Below are positions 25,008 through 33,463 of a stretch of 62,852 nt of DNA, one piece after another; position 1 is the stretch's first letter, and each line of letters opens with the position of its first letter. The translations under genes were made by a program, and so were the position numbers. The notes under the pieces are model-generated. The model was given only the letters and a program-made list of their open reading frames with translations. It made no database searches and was not told the DNA's origin. Source of the stretch: Bacilli bacterium (GTDB lineage: Bacteria > Bacillota_I > Bacilli_A > RF39 > UBA660); contig JAEDKN010000004.1 in assembly GCA_016295795.1 (NCBI GenBank), forward strand, positions 1 to 62,852, in the 5' to 3' direction.

Positions 25008-26231
25008 ATGGAAAAACCATTGGCTTTAAAACTGGCACCAAAGTCATTGAAAGAAGTATATGGGCAACAGCATTTGGTAGGAAAAGATAAAGTGCTAACT
25101 AACATGGTTAAAAATAAAAAAATATTTTCTATGATTTTATATGGTAAACCTGGTATAGGAAAAACATCTATCGCAAATGCAATAGTAAATGAATTAGGAA
25201 TCAGATATAGATTTTTAAACGCTACAATTAACAATAAACATGACTTTGATGTAGTTGTAGAAGAAGCAAAAATGTATGATGGAATAGTACTAATAATGGA
25301 TGAAATACACAGACTAAATAAAGACAAACAAGACTTATTACTTCCACAACTTGAGAGTGGACTTATAACATTAATTGGAATGACAACATCTAATCCTTAT
25401 CATAAAATAAATCCAGCAATAAGGAGTAGATGCCAACTTTTTGAACTTAAAGATTTGACTACAAAAGATATAGTAAAAGCATTAAATCATGCAATTAAAA
25501 CAGAATATCTAAAAGGAATAACTATAAAAAGTGATGCAGTAGAATATATTGCCTCTTTAGCTGGAAACGACCTTAGATTTGCATATAATTTATTAGAGGT
25601 TGCCTACTCTACTAGCAAAGATAAAAACATAACAATTTCGCATATAAAAGAAATAAATAGTAAACCCGTATTTGTACACGATAAAAATGAAGATGGTCAT
25701 TATGATGTTTTAAGTGCATTTCAAAAGTCTATAAGGGGAAGCGATGTTGATGCCAGTCTTCATTATCTTGCAAGATTAATTACTGCAGGTGATTTGGATA
25801 GTATATATAGAAGAATGACTGTAATTGCATATGAAGATATAGGATTAGCCAATCCTTCTATTGGTCCTAAAGTTATGGCTGCAATTGAAGCTAGTGAATT
25901 AGTAGGTTTACCAGAAGCTAGAATTCCACTTGGTACAATAGTTGTTGAAATGGCACTCTCTCCAAAATCAAATACTGCCCATATTGCATTAGATAAAGCT
26001 TTAGAGGACGTAGAAACAGGTAGATCTGGAAGTGTCCCTGACAATATCAAAACATCTTCTACTACTTATAAATACCCTCACGATTATCCAAACAGCTATG
26101 TGGTCCAACAATATTTACCAGACAACTTAAAAAACAAAAAATATTATATTCCAAAAGACAAAGGATATGAAATAAACCTAAAAGAAGTATATAACAAATT
26201 AGAAAACATAAAAAAAACTACTTTAGATTAA
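25008..26231 (+). CDS. rarA: Replication-associated recombination protein RarA (MgsA)
   Basis: AAA+ ATPase related to clamp loaders that acts at stalled forks. Opening P-L-A-L-K-L-A-P-K-S-L-K-E-V-Y-G-Q; Walker A G-K-P-G-I-G-K-T (about 46); Walker B I-M-D-E-I-H-R (about 97); sensor T-T-S-N-P-Y (about 125). The MgsA C-terminal domain carries R-G-S-D-V-D-A-S-L-H-Y-L-A-R and A-Y-E-D-I-G-L-A. 407 aa. SD AAGGTG. Divergent from xerD; monocistronic. Confidence 0.95.
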   Translation: MEKPLALKLAPKSLKEVYGQQHLVGKDKVLTNMVKNKKIFSMILYGKPGIGKTSIANAIVNELGIRYRFLNATINNKHDFDVVVEEAKMYDGIVLIMDEIHRLNKDKQDLLLPQLESGLITLIGMTTSNPYHKINPAIRSRCQLFELKDLTTKDIVKALNHAIKTEYLKGITIKSDAVEYIASLAGNDLRFAYNLLEVAYSTSKDKNITISHIKEINSKPVFVHDKNEDGHYDVLSAFQKSIRGSDVDASLHYLARLITAGDLDSIYRRMTVIAYEDIGLANPSIGPKVMAAIEASELVGLPEARIPLGTIVVEMALSPKSNTAHIALDKALEDVETGRSGSVPDNIKTSSTTYKYPHDYPNSYVVQQYLPDNLKNKKYYIPKDKGYEINLKEVYNKLENIKKTTLD

Positions 26232-26250
26232 TACTAAAGCAGTTTTTTTT
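26213..26250. terminator. Bidirectional terminator between rarA and the adhesin gene
   Basis: ACT-A-CTTTAG / CTAAAG-C-AGT stem with one mismatch, 7-nt loop, with A- and T-runs on either side. It serves both convergent genes. Confidence 0.78.
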
Positions 26251-26253
26251 ATG

Positions 26254-29200
26254 TTAATTTTCTTGTTTTCTTCTAGAGATAGCTACTATTAACGCACCAG
26301 CTAGATATATAAGTGGAAGATAATTAGTTGAATTAATTCCAGTATTTGGTGGAGTTATATCTCCTTGTGGAACTGTTTCATAATAAACTCTTATTACATT
26401 ATCTTGTGAATCTTGAATTGTTAAAGGTGCATTATCACTAACAAACTTGTATCCTTCTGGAAGCTTATCTTTATAATTAGTTATAACTGTACCAAAAGTC
26501 ACATTTTCAAAATATTCAGTTTTACTACTGTCTATTTCTCCATCATAATAGTACTCTACTCTATAAGTAAGATCATCTTTTATAGAATATACAACATTAA
26601 TTACGTTTTCTCCATCGATTATTGTATATGGCATATCAGTTGCGATTATACCATCTTTATAACCATTTGGTCTAAATGCATTTACATCTATCTCATCAGC
26701 AGTTACTTGTTCTTCAAAAGTTTTTCCATCTATTGTAGAATTTCCTAATAGCTTACCATCTAAACTATCTTGATAGTAATTTACTGTATAAGATAAATCA
26801 GTTTTCTTTTCATAGTAGAATTTTACTACTTTATTTTCTTCATCTACTTTTACTTCTTGTGTAGATTCTCCAACTAATTTATATCCATATGGAGCAGTTT
26901 TTGCAGTCTCTGTATAAGTCTCTTCATATGTCTTTCCTGTTCTAACTTCAGAATCCAATAACTCTTTTTCTGTATCTTTTTCTAAATACTTAACTGTATA
27001 AGACATATCAGTTCTTTTTACATAACATACTGTTATTATATTTTCTCCATCAATTATTGTATATGGCATATCTGTTTCAATAGTACCATCTGTATATCCA
27101 AGAAGTGGTTTATATTTATTTTTACTTATCTTATCTTCAGTAATCTTATTACCAAAAGTTTGACCAGTTACAGTATTTTCACTATCATTAGATATTTTTT
27201 CTCCATCTTTATAATACTCAACTGTATAAGATAAATCATTTTTCTTAGAATATACAACATTGATTACGTTTTCTCCATCGATTATCACATATGGCATTTC
27301 AGTTACTATAACACCATCTTGATATCCTGATGTTGGTTTAAATTTGTTTGTTTCGATATTTTGTGGAAGAATTTGAGTTCCAAATATTTGTTTATCAAAC
27401 TCTTCGCTTCCTAGTAATTTACCATCAAGACTATCTTGGTAATAATTTACTGTATAACTTAAATCATCCTTTATAGAATATACAACGTTGATTACGTTTT
27501 CTCCATCGATTATTGTATATGGCATATCAGTTGCGATTATACCATCTTTATAACCATTTGGTCTAAATGCATTTACATCTATCTCATCAGCAGTTACTTG
27601 TTCTTCAAAAGTTTTTCCATCTATTGTAGAATTTCCTAATAGCTTACCATCTAAACTATCTTGATAGTAATTTACTGTATAAGATAAATCAGTTTTCTTT
27701 TCATAGTAGAATTTTACTACTTTATTTTCTTCATCTACTTTTACTTCTTGTGTAGATTCTCCAACTAATTTATATCCATATGGAGCAGTTTTTGCAGTCT
27801 CTGTATAAGTCTCTTCATATGTCTTTCCTGTTCTAACTTCAGAATCCAATAACTCTTTTTCTGTATCTTTTTCTAAATACTTAACTGTATAAGACATATC
27901 AGTTCTTTTTACATAACATACTGTTATTATATTTTCTCCATCAATTATTGTATATGGCATATCTGTTTCAATAGTACCATCTGTATATCCAAGAAGTGGT
28001 TTATATTTATTTTTACTTATCTTATCTTCAGTAATCTTATTACCAAAAGTTTGACCAGTTACAGTATTTTCACTATCATTAGATATTTTTTCTCCATCTT
28101 TATAATACTCAACTGTATAAGATAAATCATTTTTCTTAGAATATACAACATTGATTACGTTTTCTCCATCGATTATCACATATGGCATATCAGTTACTAT
28201 AACACCATCTTGATATCCTGTTGATGGTTTAAATTTGTTTATTTTTACATCGCTTGTAGCAATTTGAGTATCTTTTACAGCCTTACCTGTAACACTACCT
28301 AATTTAGTACCATCAAGACTATCTTGATAATAATTTATTGTATAATCATATTCTTGTTGAACCCAGTAAACTTCAGAACTATCTGTAATAGTCTTTGGCT
28401 CATCAGATTCATCATAAGATATACTTGCGATATCATTTGTTCTGTGCCATCCAGTTTCTAAATCTTTATCAATCTTAATTTTGAATGAAACTGTTGTACC
28501 TTCCTTAGTTAAAGTTCCAACGTCGAAAGATATTGTTTGTCCATTTACTGTTGCAGTATCTGGATCTGCGCTTCCTTCTACATAAGTAAATCCATCAGCG
28601 ATTACATCTGTAATAGTTGCATTTGTTGCAGCAGGAACAGACACTTCTATACTACCAGCAATATCAGAGAACTTTTGTGCAACATCTGCACCATTTGCAT
28701 CAGAATAATGATCTAGACTACTTGCAACTCCTTGTAGTAATGCTTTGGTTTCATTATTAGTATCATATCCTATTGTATATATTTCAATTCCTGTAGTATT
28801 TTTTGCGTGATTTGCTGCTGTTGTATGATTAACTGTTTCTCTTTCAGGATAACCATCACTTAGTATAACCATATATAATTTAGCATTAGGATTATCTTTT
28901 TTCTTAGCTTCTAACATTTGATCAGCTTTTTGTATTGCAGCTCCCAAATTTGTTAGACCATCTGGATCTGGATAGGTAACATCGTCAAAGTTTTTGTTAT
29001 AAAATACTCTTTTTTCTGTTACATCAGTTGAGAAAGTTAATAGTGCAAGTTGTGCATTAGGATATTTATCAAGTAATGTGTTAGCAAAAACTTTAGTACC
29101 TTTCACTGCTTCGGGGTATTTTATGTCTTCATATTCTTTACAAAGAAACAATCCCCATTTAACACAAACCTTATCTTCCATACTTCCAGAAGTATCAAGT

Positions 29201-29496
29201 ACTACTACTGTGTATATGTCTGCAGTTTGCGATTCTGTTGTTACTTTATCTTTACCTTTTGCGGTTAAAGTAACATTATAAATTCCTTCTTCATCTGTTT
29301 TTGTTACTGTTTTCTTTAACTCTACATCACCGGCATTAGTGATAGATCCAACAGTATTCTCTTCATTTTTCACATCGCCCTTTTCTGGAGCATTAGCAAA
29401 AACTGAAGTTGAATATCCGAAGCTAGTAAATAGAATAGTTGCTGCTAATATTATTCTAAGTGTTGCTTCTAATTTTTGTTTTATTGTTTTTCTCAT
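26254..29496 (-). CDS. Sortase-anchored surface protein: VWA domain plus MucBP-like repeats
   Basis: 1080 aa cell-surface protein. Signal peptide (about 1-35). A von Willebrand A domain (about 75-285) has MIDAS pieces D-T-S-G-S-M, G-L-T-N-L-G and S-D-G-Y-P, then a DUF11-like beta domain (about 290-375). Nine ~55-75 aa repeats of Y-x-V-x-Y-Y style (MucBP-like) follow. The C-terminal sorting signal is P-P-N-T-G, a hydrophobic helix and RRKQEN. It lies 9 nt after a sortase gene in the same operon, the expected enzyme-substrate pair. Three successive repeats occur twice without change (see the repeat entries). Likely an adhesin or host-glycan-binding protein (inference). Confidence 0.88.
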   Translation of the reverse strand: MRKTIKQKLEATLRIILAATILFTSFGYSTSVFANAPEKGDVKNEENTVGSITNAGDVELKKTVTKTDEEGIYNVTLTAKGKDKVTTESQTADIYTVVVLDTSGSMEDKVCVKWGLFLCKEYEDIKYPEAVKGTKVFANTLLDKYPNAQLALLTFSTDVTEKRVFYNKNFDDVTYPDPDGLTNLGAAIQKADQMLEAKKKDNPNAKLYMVILSDGYPERETVNHTTAANHAKNTTGIEIYTIGYDTNNETKALLQGVASSLDHYSDANGADVAQKFSDIAGSIEVSVPAATNATITDVIADGFTYVEGSADPDTATVNGQTISFDVGTLTKEGTTVSFKIKIDKDLETGWHRTNDIASISYDESDEPKTITDSSEVYWVQQEYDYTINYYQDSLDGTKLGSVTGKAVKDTQIATSDVKINKFKPSTGYQDGVIVTDMPYVIIDGENVINVVYSKKNDLSYTVEYYKDGEKISNDSENTVTGQTFGNKITEDKISKNKYKPLLGYTDGTIETDMPYTIIDGENIITVCYVKRTDMSYTVKYLEKDTEKELLDSEVRTGKTYEETYTETAKTAPYGYKLVGESTQEVKVDEENKVVKFYYEKKTDLSYTVNYYQDSLDGKLLGNSTIDGKTFEEQVTADEIDVNAFRPNGYKDGIIATDMPYTIIDGENVINVVYSIKDDLSYTVNYYQDSLDGKLLGSEEFDKQIFGTQILPQNIETNKFKPTSGYQDGVIVTEMPYVIIDGENVINVVYSKKNDLSYTVEYYKDGEKISNDSENTVTGQTFGNKITEDKISKNKYKPLLGYTDGTIETDMPYTIIDGENIITVCYVKRTDMSYTVKYLEKDTEKELLDSEVRTGKTYEETYTETAKTAPYGYKLVGESTQEVKVDEENKVVKFYYEKKTDLSYTVNYYQDSLDGKLLGNSTIDGKTFEEQVTADEIDVNAFRPNGYKDGIIATDMPYTIIDGENVINVVYSIKDDLTYRVEYYYDGEIDSSKTEYFENVTFGTVITNYKDKLPEGYKFVSDNAPLTIQDSQDNVIRVYYETVPQGDITPPNTGINSTNYLPLIYLAGALIVAISRRKQEN
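26600..27297 (-). repeat. Long exact direct repeat, copy nearer the 3' end of the adhesin gene
   Basis: About 698 bp identical by eye to 27491-28188 (offset 891 bp = 297 codons). Flanking bases diverge at once (two A/G differences just before 26600, one A/T at 27298). Encodes three MucBP-like repeats. Confidence 0.85.
27491..28188 (-). repeat. Long exact direct repeat, copy nearer the 5' end of the adhesin gene
   Basis: Second copy of the 698-bp unit. One further, divergent repeat module (about 193 bp) sits between the copies, so a single unequal crossover would change the gene by 891 bp in frame. Confidence 0.85.
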
Positions 29497-29505
29497 AGTT
29501 TCCTC

Positions 29506-30228
29506 CTATTTAATTTTTTTCGCATTTATAATCAAATAAGAATCATCAGGTTCATAATAACAAGTCTGAAGAGTAATGATCCTATCATTTAAACTTGCTT
29601 CAACATCAGTATTATAAATCGAATTATTCTTCATCCAATCTAAATGCTTTATCCACTCTGAATCATTAAAAGTTATTTTCATGTGTCTATTATCATTTTT
29701 TTCTAATATCATAACAGAAAATATCTCCCAAGTGCTTTTTTCATCGTTTAGAGTAAGTTCAACATATTTATTTTGCTTATAAAAGCTTTCATTTAAATAT
29801 TTCTCTAAATCATGAAAGGGCGCACTTTTTAATGTTTCAGAGTTATGCCCATAAATCAATAACTTTCTGTCATTCATGTTGTTTCTATAATCCATAAAGA
29901 TAGTACCTCTAGAATCCTTTTTCCCATTTGGAAGATGGTTCAAATAATATTCATTGTTATCAGTTTGAACTAGTATATTATCGATATTAGTCCCATCAAT
30001 TTTGATTCTACCAATAATATCTTTATTGATTTCACTCGCAACTTCTTTTTGTGTTGTTTTAGTATCTTCCTTTTCTTCTTTGCCTTCTAAATTATTTATA
30101 GTATCATAATTATTAAAAGTTGAGCTTGTAACAATCTGCCCTCCTTTTTCAAATATCGTTATAAATAGTATTAGAAATAAAATAATTACTAAAGCAACCA
30201 CTCTTATTATTTTTTTTGGCTTATTCAT
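29506..30228 (-). CDS. Class B-like sortase
   Basis: 240 aa: one N-terminal membrane helix (about 7-26), linker, then a sortase domain. Features of class B are R-G-T-I-F-M-D-Y-R-N and L-I-Y-G-H-N with catalytic His128. The catalytic Cys223 lies in T-L-Q-T-C. The arginine normally found a few residues after the Cys (x-R-L-V-V) is replaced: the sequence reads D-D-S-Y-L-I-I-N, with no Arg after Cys223. Start 30228 was chosen because the frame to 30312 runs through a perfect promoter; GGGGG lies 8 nt upstream of the chosen ATG. Clostridial class B sortases accept (S/P)PxTG signals, matching the neighbouring P-P-N-T-G. Confidence 0.85.
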   Translation of the reverse strand: MNKPKKIIRVVALVIILFLILFITIFEKGGQIVTSSTFNNYDTINNLEGKEEKEDTKTTQKEVASEINKDIIGRIKIDGTNIDNILVQTDNNEYYLNHLPNGKKDSRGTIFMDYRNNMNDRKLLIYGHNSETLKSAPFHDLEKYLNESFYKQNKYVELTLNDEKSTWEIFSVMILEKNDNRHMKITFNDSEWIKHLDWMKNNSIYNTDVEASLNDRIITLQTCYYEPDDSYLIINAKKIK

Positions 30229-30283
30229 AATCATAACCCCCAAATTAACTATGATAACCTTCTTTTCCCGAGTACGGCTTACT

Positions 30284-30312
30284 ATAATAATGGAAAGAGG
30301 AAATTTTGTCAA
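30284..30312 (-). promoter_or_regulatory. Promoter of the sortase-adhesin operon
   Basis: Perfect TTGACA (30307-30312), 17 nt, TATTAT (30284-30289). Confidence 0.82.
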
Positions 30313-30428
30313 TAATTTTTTCGTTTCACATTGTTATTATGTTCCAAAAATAATTTTTTTATATAAGAAATATTAAAAAAACTAATTTATGGGCACTATA
30401 TTATATTATTTATAATAAAAAATAGGAC

Positions 30429-30453
30429 AAAAAAAAGAGTAGATATCTACTCT
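30429..30453 (-). terminator. Terminator of the heat-shock operon
   Basis: AGAGTAG-ATAT-CTACTCT followed on the - strand by eight T, right after the dnaJ stop. Confidence 0.88.
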
Positions 30454-31573
30454 AATGATTATTTCTTACAAATTTGTTAAAGTTATTCAACTCACTATTA
30501 CCTAAATCCGTTTTATTTAATTCTTCTAATAATTTCTTTTGATCTCTAGATAACTTTTGAGGACTTATTACTTTTAATACAGCATACATATCTCCAGTTC
30601 TTCTATCTGATTCATTAATTATACCTTTTCCTCTTAGTCTGTGCTTATCTCCATTATTTGAACCAGCTGGAATTGTTAATGTTACGTTACCATGAATAGT
30701 TGGAATTTCCTTTTTACATCCTAATATCGCTTCTGTTATTGTTAATGGAACTTCAATATAAATATCATTGCCTTCTCTTTGATAGAACTTATGGTCTTCC
30801 ACTATGAACTCTAAATATAAATCTCCTGGTGAACCACCATTACTTCCAGCTTCACCTTTTCCTGAAAGTCTAAGCCTATTACCATTATCAACTCCACTTG
30901 GAATACTTACAGTTATAGTTTTCTTTTCTTTAGTATATCCCTTACCATTACAAGAATTACATTTTTCCTTATATGTTTTACCTTTTCCTTCGCATGCTGG
31001 ACAAGTAGTTTTTGTCATAAAAGAACCTAAAATAGTTCTTTGTTCAGAGGTAATACTACCACTTCCATGACAAGTATTACAAACTTCTTCTCCAAATCCA
31101 CCTTTGCCATTACATTTATCACAAGTATCATTAATTTCTAATGAAAGATCTTTTTTACATCCATATGCAGCTTCTTCAAATGAAAGTCTAATTCTCATTA
31201 ATCTGTCAGCACCTCTAGTTGCTCTAGACCTAGATCTATTTGACCCTCCAAAACCGAAACCACTACCAAAAATATTATCAAATATATCGCCAAAGTCAAA
31301 ATCAGAAAAATCAAATCCACCAAATCCTGATGAGGAACCCCCTCCCCCATTATCAAATGCTGCATGGCCAAATTGATCATATTGGCGTCTTCTTTGTTCA
31401 TCTGATAAAACAGCATAAGCTTCTTGGACTTCCTTAAATTTTTCCTCAGCATCAGGTTCTTTACAAACATCTGGGTGATACTTCTTAGCTAACTTTCTAA
31501 AAGCACTTTTTATTTCATCTTGACTAGCAGTTTTAGAAACACCTAAAACCTCATAATAATCACGTTTTTCCAT
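30452..31573 (-). CDS. dnaJ: Chaperone DnaJ
   Basis: Hsp40 co-chaperone of DnaK. J domain with H-P-D (about 32-34), a Gly/Phe-rich linker (about 73-110) and four zinc-finger repeats C-x-x-C-x-G-x-G (about 145-205). Then the C-terminal substrate-binding domains. 373 aa. The ATG at 31573 has AAGGTG 6 nt upstream; the frame extends to a GTG inside that SD. It begins only 12 nt after the stop of the inserted pepF gene and is last in the operon. Confidence 0.97.
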   Translation of the reverse strand: MEKRDYYEVLGVSKTASQDEIKSAFRKLAKKYHPDVCKEPDAEEKFKEVQEAYAVLSDEQRRRQYDQFGHAAFDNGGGGSSSGFGGFDFSDFDFGDIFDNIFGSGFGFGGSNRSRSRATRGADRLMRIRLSFEEAAYGCKKDLSLEINDTCDKCNGKGGFGEEVCNTCHGSGSITSEQRTILGSFMTKTTCPACEGKGKTYKEKCNSCNGKGYTKEKKTITVSIPSGVDNGNRLRLSGKGEAGSNGGSPGDLYLEFIVEDHKFYQREGNDIYIEVPLTITEAILGCKKEIPTIHGNVTLTIPAGSNNGDKHRLRGKGIINESDRRTGDMYAVLKVISPQKLSRDQKKLLEELNKTDLGNSELNNFNKFVRNNH

Positions 31574-31585
31574 ATACTTCACCTT

Positions 31586-33403
31586 CTATTTATTATATGT
31601 TTCATTATATAGTTTTTCAAATTCTTCTATTACATCATCGAACATTTTAATAGAACTTTCTATAACTTCTTTCTTATTCATATCAACACCTGCAATTTTT
31701 AATTCTTCAATAGGATAATCTCTTCCACCTGTTTTTAAGAATTCTAAATAGTCACTAACAGCGTTTTCTTCATTATTTAATATACGATTTACTATATGAC
31801 AAGCAGCTGCAAGTCCAGTTGCATACTTATAAACGTAGAAATCATAATAGAAATGAGGAACTTTCTCCCACTCATATTTAATCTTATCATCTATTACTAC
31901 ATCTGGACCAAAATATTTTTTATTTAAATCATAATATACGTCATTTATAACTTCAGCGGTTAATACTATGCCATTTTGTTCTTTCTCATAGATTTGCTTT
32001 TCAAAACATGCAAACATAGTTTGACGATATATTGTTGTTCTAAAAAGTTCCATCATACGATTTAGTATATCTAATTTTTCTTTGTTATCATTACTATTTT
32101 TCAACATATATTTAGCAAGTAACAATTCATTTACTGTAGATGCAACCTCAGCTACAAATATCTTATACGAAGAATATTGATAAGGATTATTTAACCTAGA
32201 ATAATAACTATGCATAGAATGTCCAAGTTCATGCGCAAGTGTTGAAACATCAGTTAACTCTCCTTGATAATTAAGTAATATATAAGGATTTGTAGAATAA
32301 CTACCACTTGAATAAGCTCCACTTACTTTACCAACATTTGGATATATATCTATCCACCTCTCGGAAAATGCTTTATCTAATACTTTAGAATAATCATCTC
32401 CTAGTACAGAAAGTGCATTTTTAACTAAAGTCTTTGCCTCATCAAAAGAATAGTGTTTATTATTAGAATCATCCAACATTGAAACATAAACATCATATAA
32501 ATGTAATTCATTTAGTTTGAGTATCTTCTTTTTTAAAGCAAGATATTTATATAGAACATTAAGATTGTCTTCTACAGTCAAAATCAAATTATTATATACA
32601 GCAATATCGATATTATCAGAGAATAATGATGCTTCAAGAGCACTATTATATTTTCTTATTTTACTGATAGTGGTATTAGCTTTAACATCGTTTGCAAGCA
32701 TTAAAGATATAGTGTTTTTATATTTAGAATATCCATCATATAATGCATTAAATGCATCTCTTCTAACTCTTCTATCCTTAGATTTAATAAATATAGAAAA
32801 ATTAGAATCAGTAATCTCTACATCATTTCCGTATTCATCTTTTATAGTATCAAACTTTAATTCAGCATTTGTAAACATATCATATACGTCTTCAGGAAAA
32901 CCTATAGTCTGAGATAAACTAGATATTATTCTTTCTTCATTTTCACTTAAAATATGCTTTTTATTTCTATAAATATTTTCAAATACAAAACTATACTCTT
33001 TAAGCTTAGGATTATCTATATAAAATTTCTCTATTTTTTCATAATCACATTCCAATAATGTAGGAATTATAAATGATGATATTTCGCTGTAGTTTGTCAT
33101 TAAATTATGTACTTTACCATAAAGTGCTTGATACGATTGATTAGTAGTATCGCTATCTTTATTTAGATGTGCATACATATAAAGTTTATCTAATAAAATA
33201 TTGATTTTTTTGTCACTTTCTAAAACTTCGTATAAATCATTCGCACTATTCATCATAGTATCTTTTAATTTAGAAAATTCATTTATTAAACTACTAGTCA
33301 ATTCGTAATCATTCTCAAAATCTTCGATACTTTTGTATATAACTGACAAATCCCATTTATATTCATCTGATATTTCACTTCTTGTTTTAAGTATATTATC
33401 CAT
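31586..33403 (-). CDS. pepF: Oligoendopeptidase F (M3 family)
   Basis: 605-aa zinc metallopeptidase cleaving short peptides in the cytosol. Catalytic motif L-A-H-E-L-G-H-S-M-H (H-E-x-x-H at about 389-393) and the downstream glutamate in V-A-E-V-A-S-T-V-N-E are present. The PepF-type N-terminal opening W-D-L-S-V-I-Y-K-S also fits. SD TAGGAG 6 nt upstream. It lies between dnaK and dnaJ, 60 nt after dnaK and 12 nt before dnaJ, so it is likely transcribed with the heat-shock operon; a hairpin lies in the dnaK-pepF gap. Confidence 0.93.
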   Translation of the reverse strand: MDNILKTRSEISDEYKWDLSVIYKSIEDFENDYELTSSLINEFSKLKDTMMNSANDLYEVLESDKKINILLDKLYMYAHLNKDSDTTNQSYQALYGKVHNLMTNYSEISSFIIPTLLECDYEKIEKFYIDNPKLKEYSFVFENIYRNKKHILSENEERIISSLSQTIGFPEDVYDMFTNAELKFDTIKDEYGNDVEITDSNFSIFIKSKDRRVRRDAFNALYDGYSKYKNTISLMLANDVKANTTISKIRKYNSALEASLFSDNIDIAVYNNLILTVEDNLNVLYKYLALKKKILKLNELHLYDVYVSMLDDSNNKHYSFDEAKTLVKNALSVLGDDYSKVLDKAFSERWIDIYPNVGKVSGAYSSGSYSTNPYILLNYQGELTDVSTLAHELGHSMHSYYSRLNNPYQYSSYKIFVAEVASTVNELLLAKYMLKNSNDNKEKLDILNRMMELFRTTIYRQTMFACFEKQIYEKEQNGIVLTAEVINDVYYDLNKKYFGPDVVIDDKIKYEWEKVPHFYYDFYVYKYATGLAAACHIVNRILNNEENAVSDYLEFLKTGGRDYPIEELKIAGVDMNKKEVIESSIKMFDDVIEEFEKLYNETYNK

Positions 33404-33420
33404 ATTTTCTCCTATCTGGA

Positions 33421-33450
33421 AGAAAGTCCTAGATAACTAGAACTTTCTTT
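33421..33450 (-). other. Strong hairpin between dnaK and pepF
   Basis: AAGAAAGT and CTAG arms pair with CTAG and ACTTTCTT (13 bp including one wobble), loop of 4. No T-run follows on the - strand, so it looks like a stabilising or processing stem, or a leaky terminator, that could lower pepF/dnaJ relative to dnaK. Confidence 0.55.
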
Positions 33451-33463
33451 TATTTATTATTTT

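Noticed and set aside
30228..30312. 28-aa N-terminal extension of the sortase
   Set aside because: It would be translated from DNA that contains the perfect TTGACA-N17-TATTAT promoter, upstream of the transcript start.
30804..31470. Several 65-90 aa frames inside dnaJ
   Set aside because: They are antisense or frame-shifted shadows of the Gly-rich and Cys-rich dnaJ region, with no SD.
33421..33450. Terminator between dnaK and pepF
   Set aside because: The stem is strong but lacks a T-run in the direction of transcription, so it is listed as a hairpin only.
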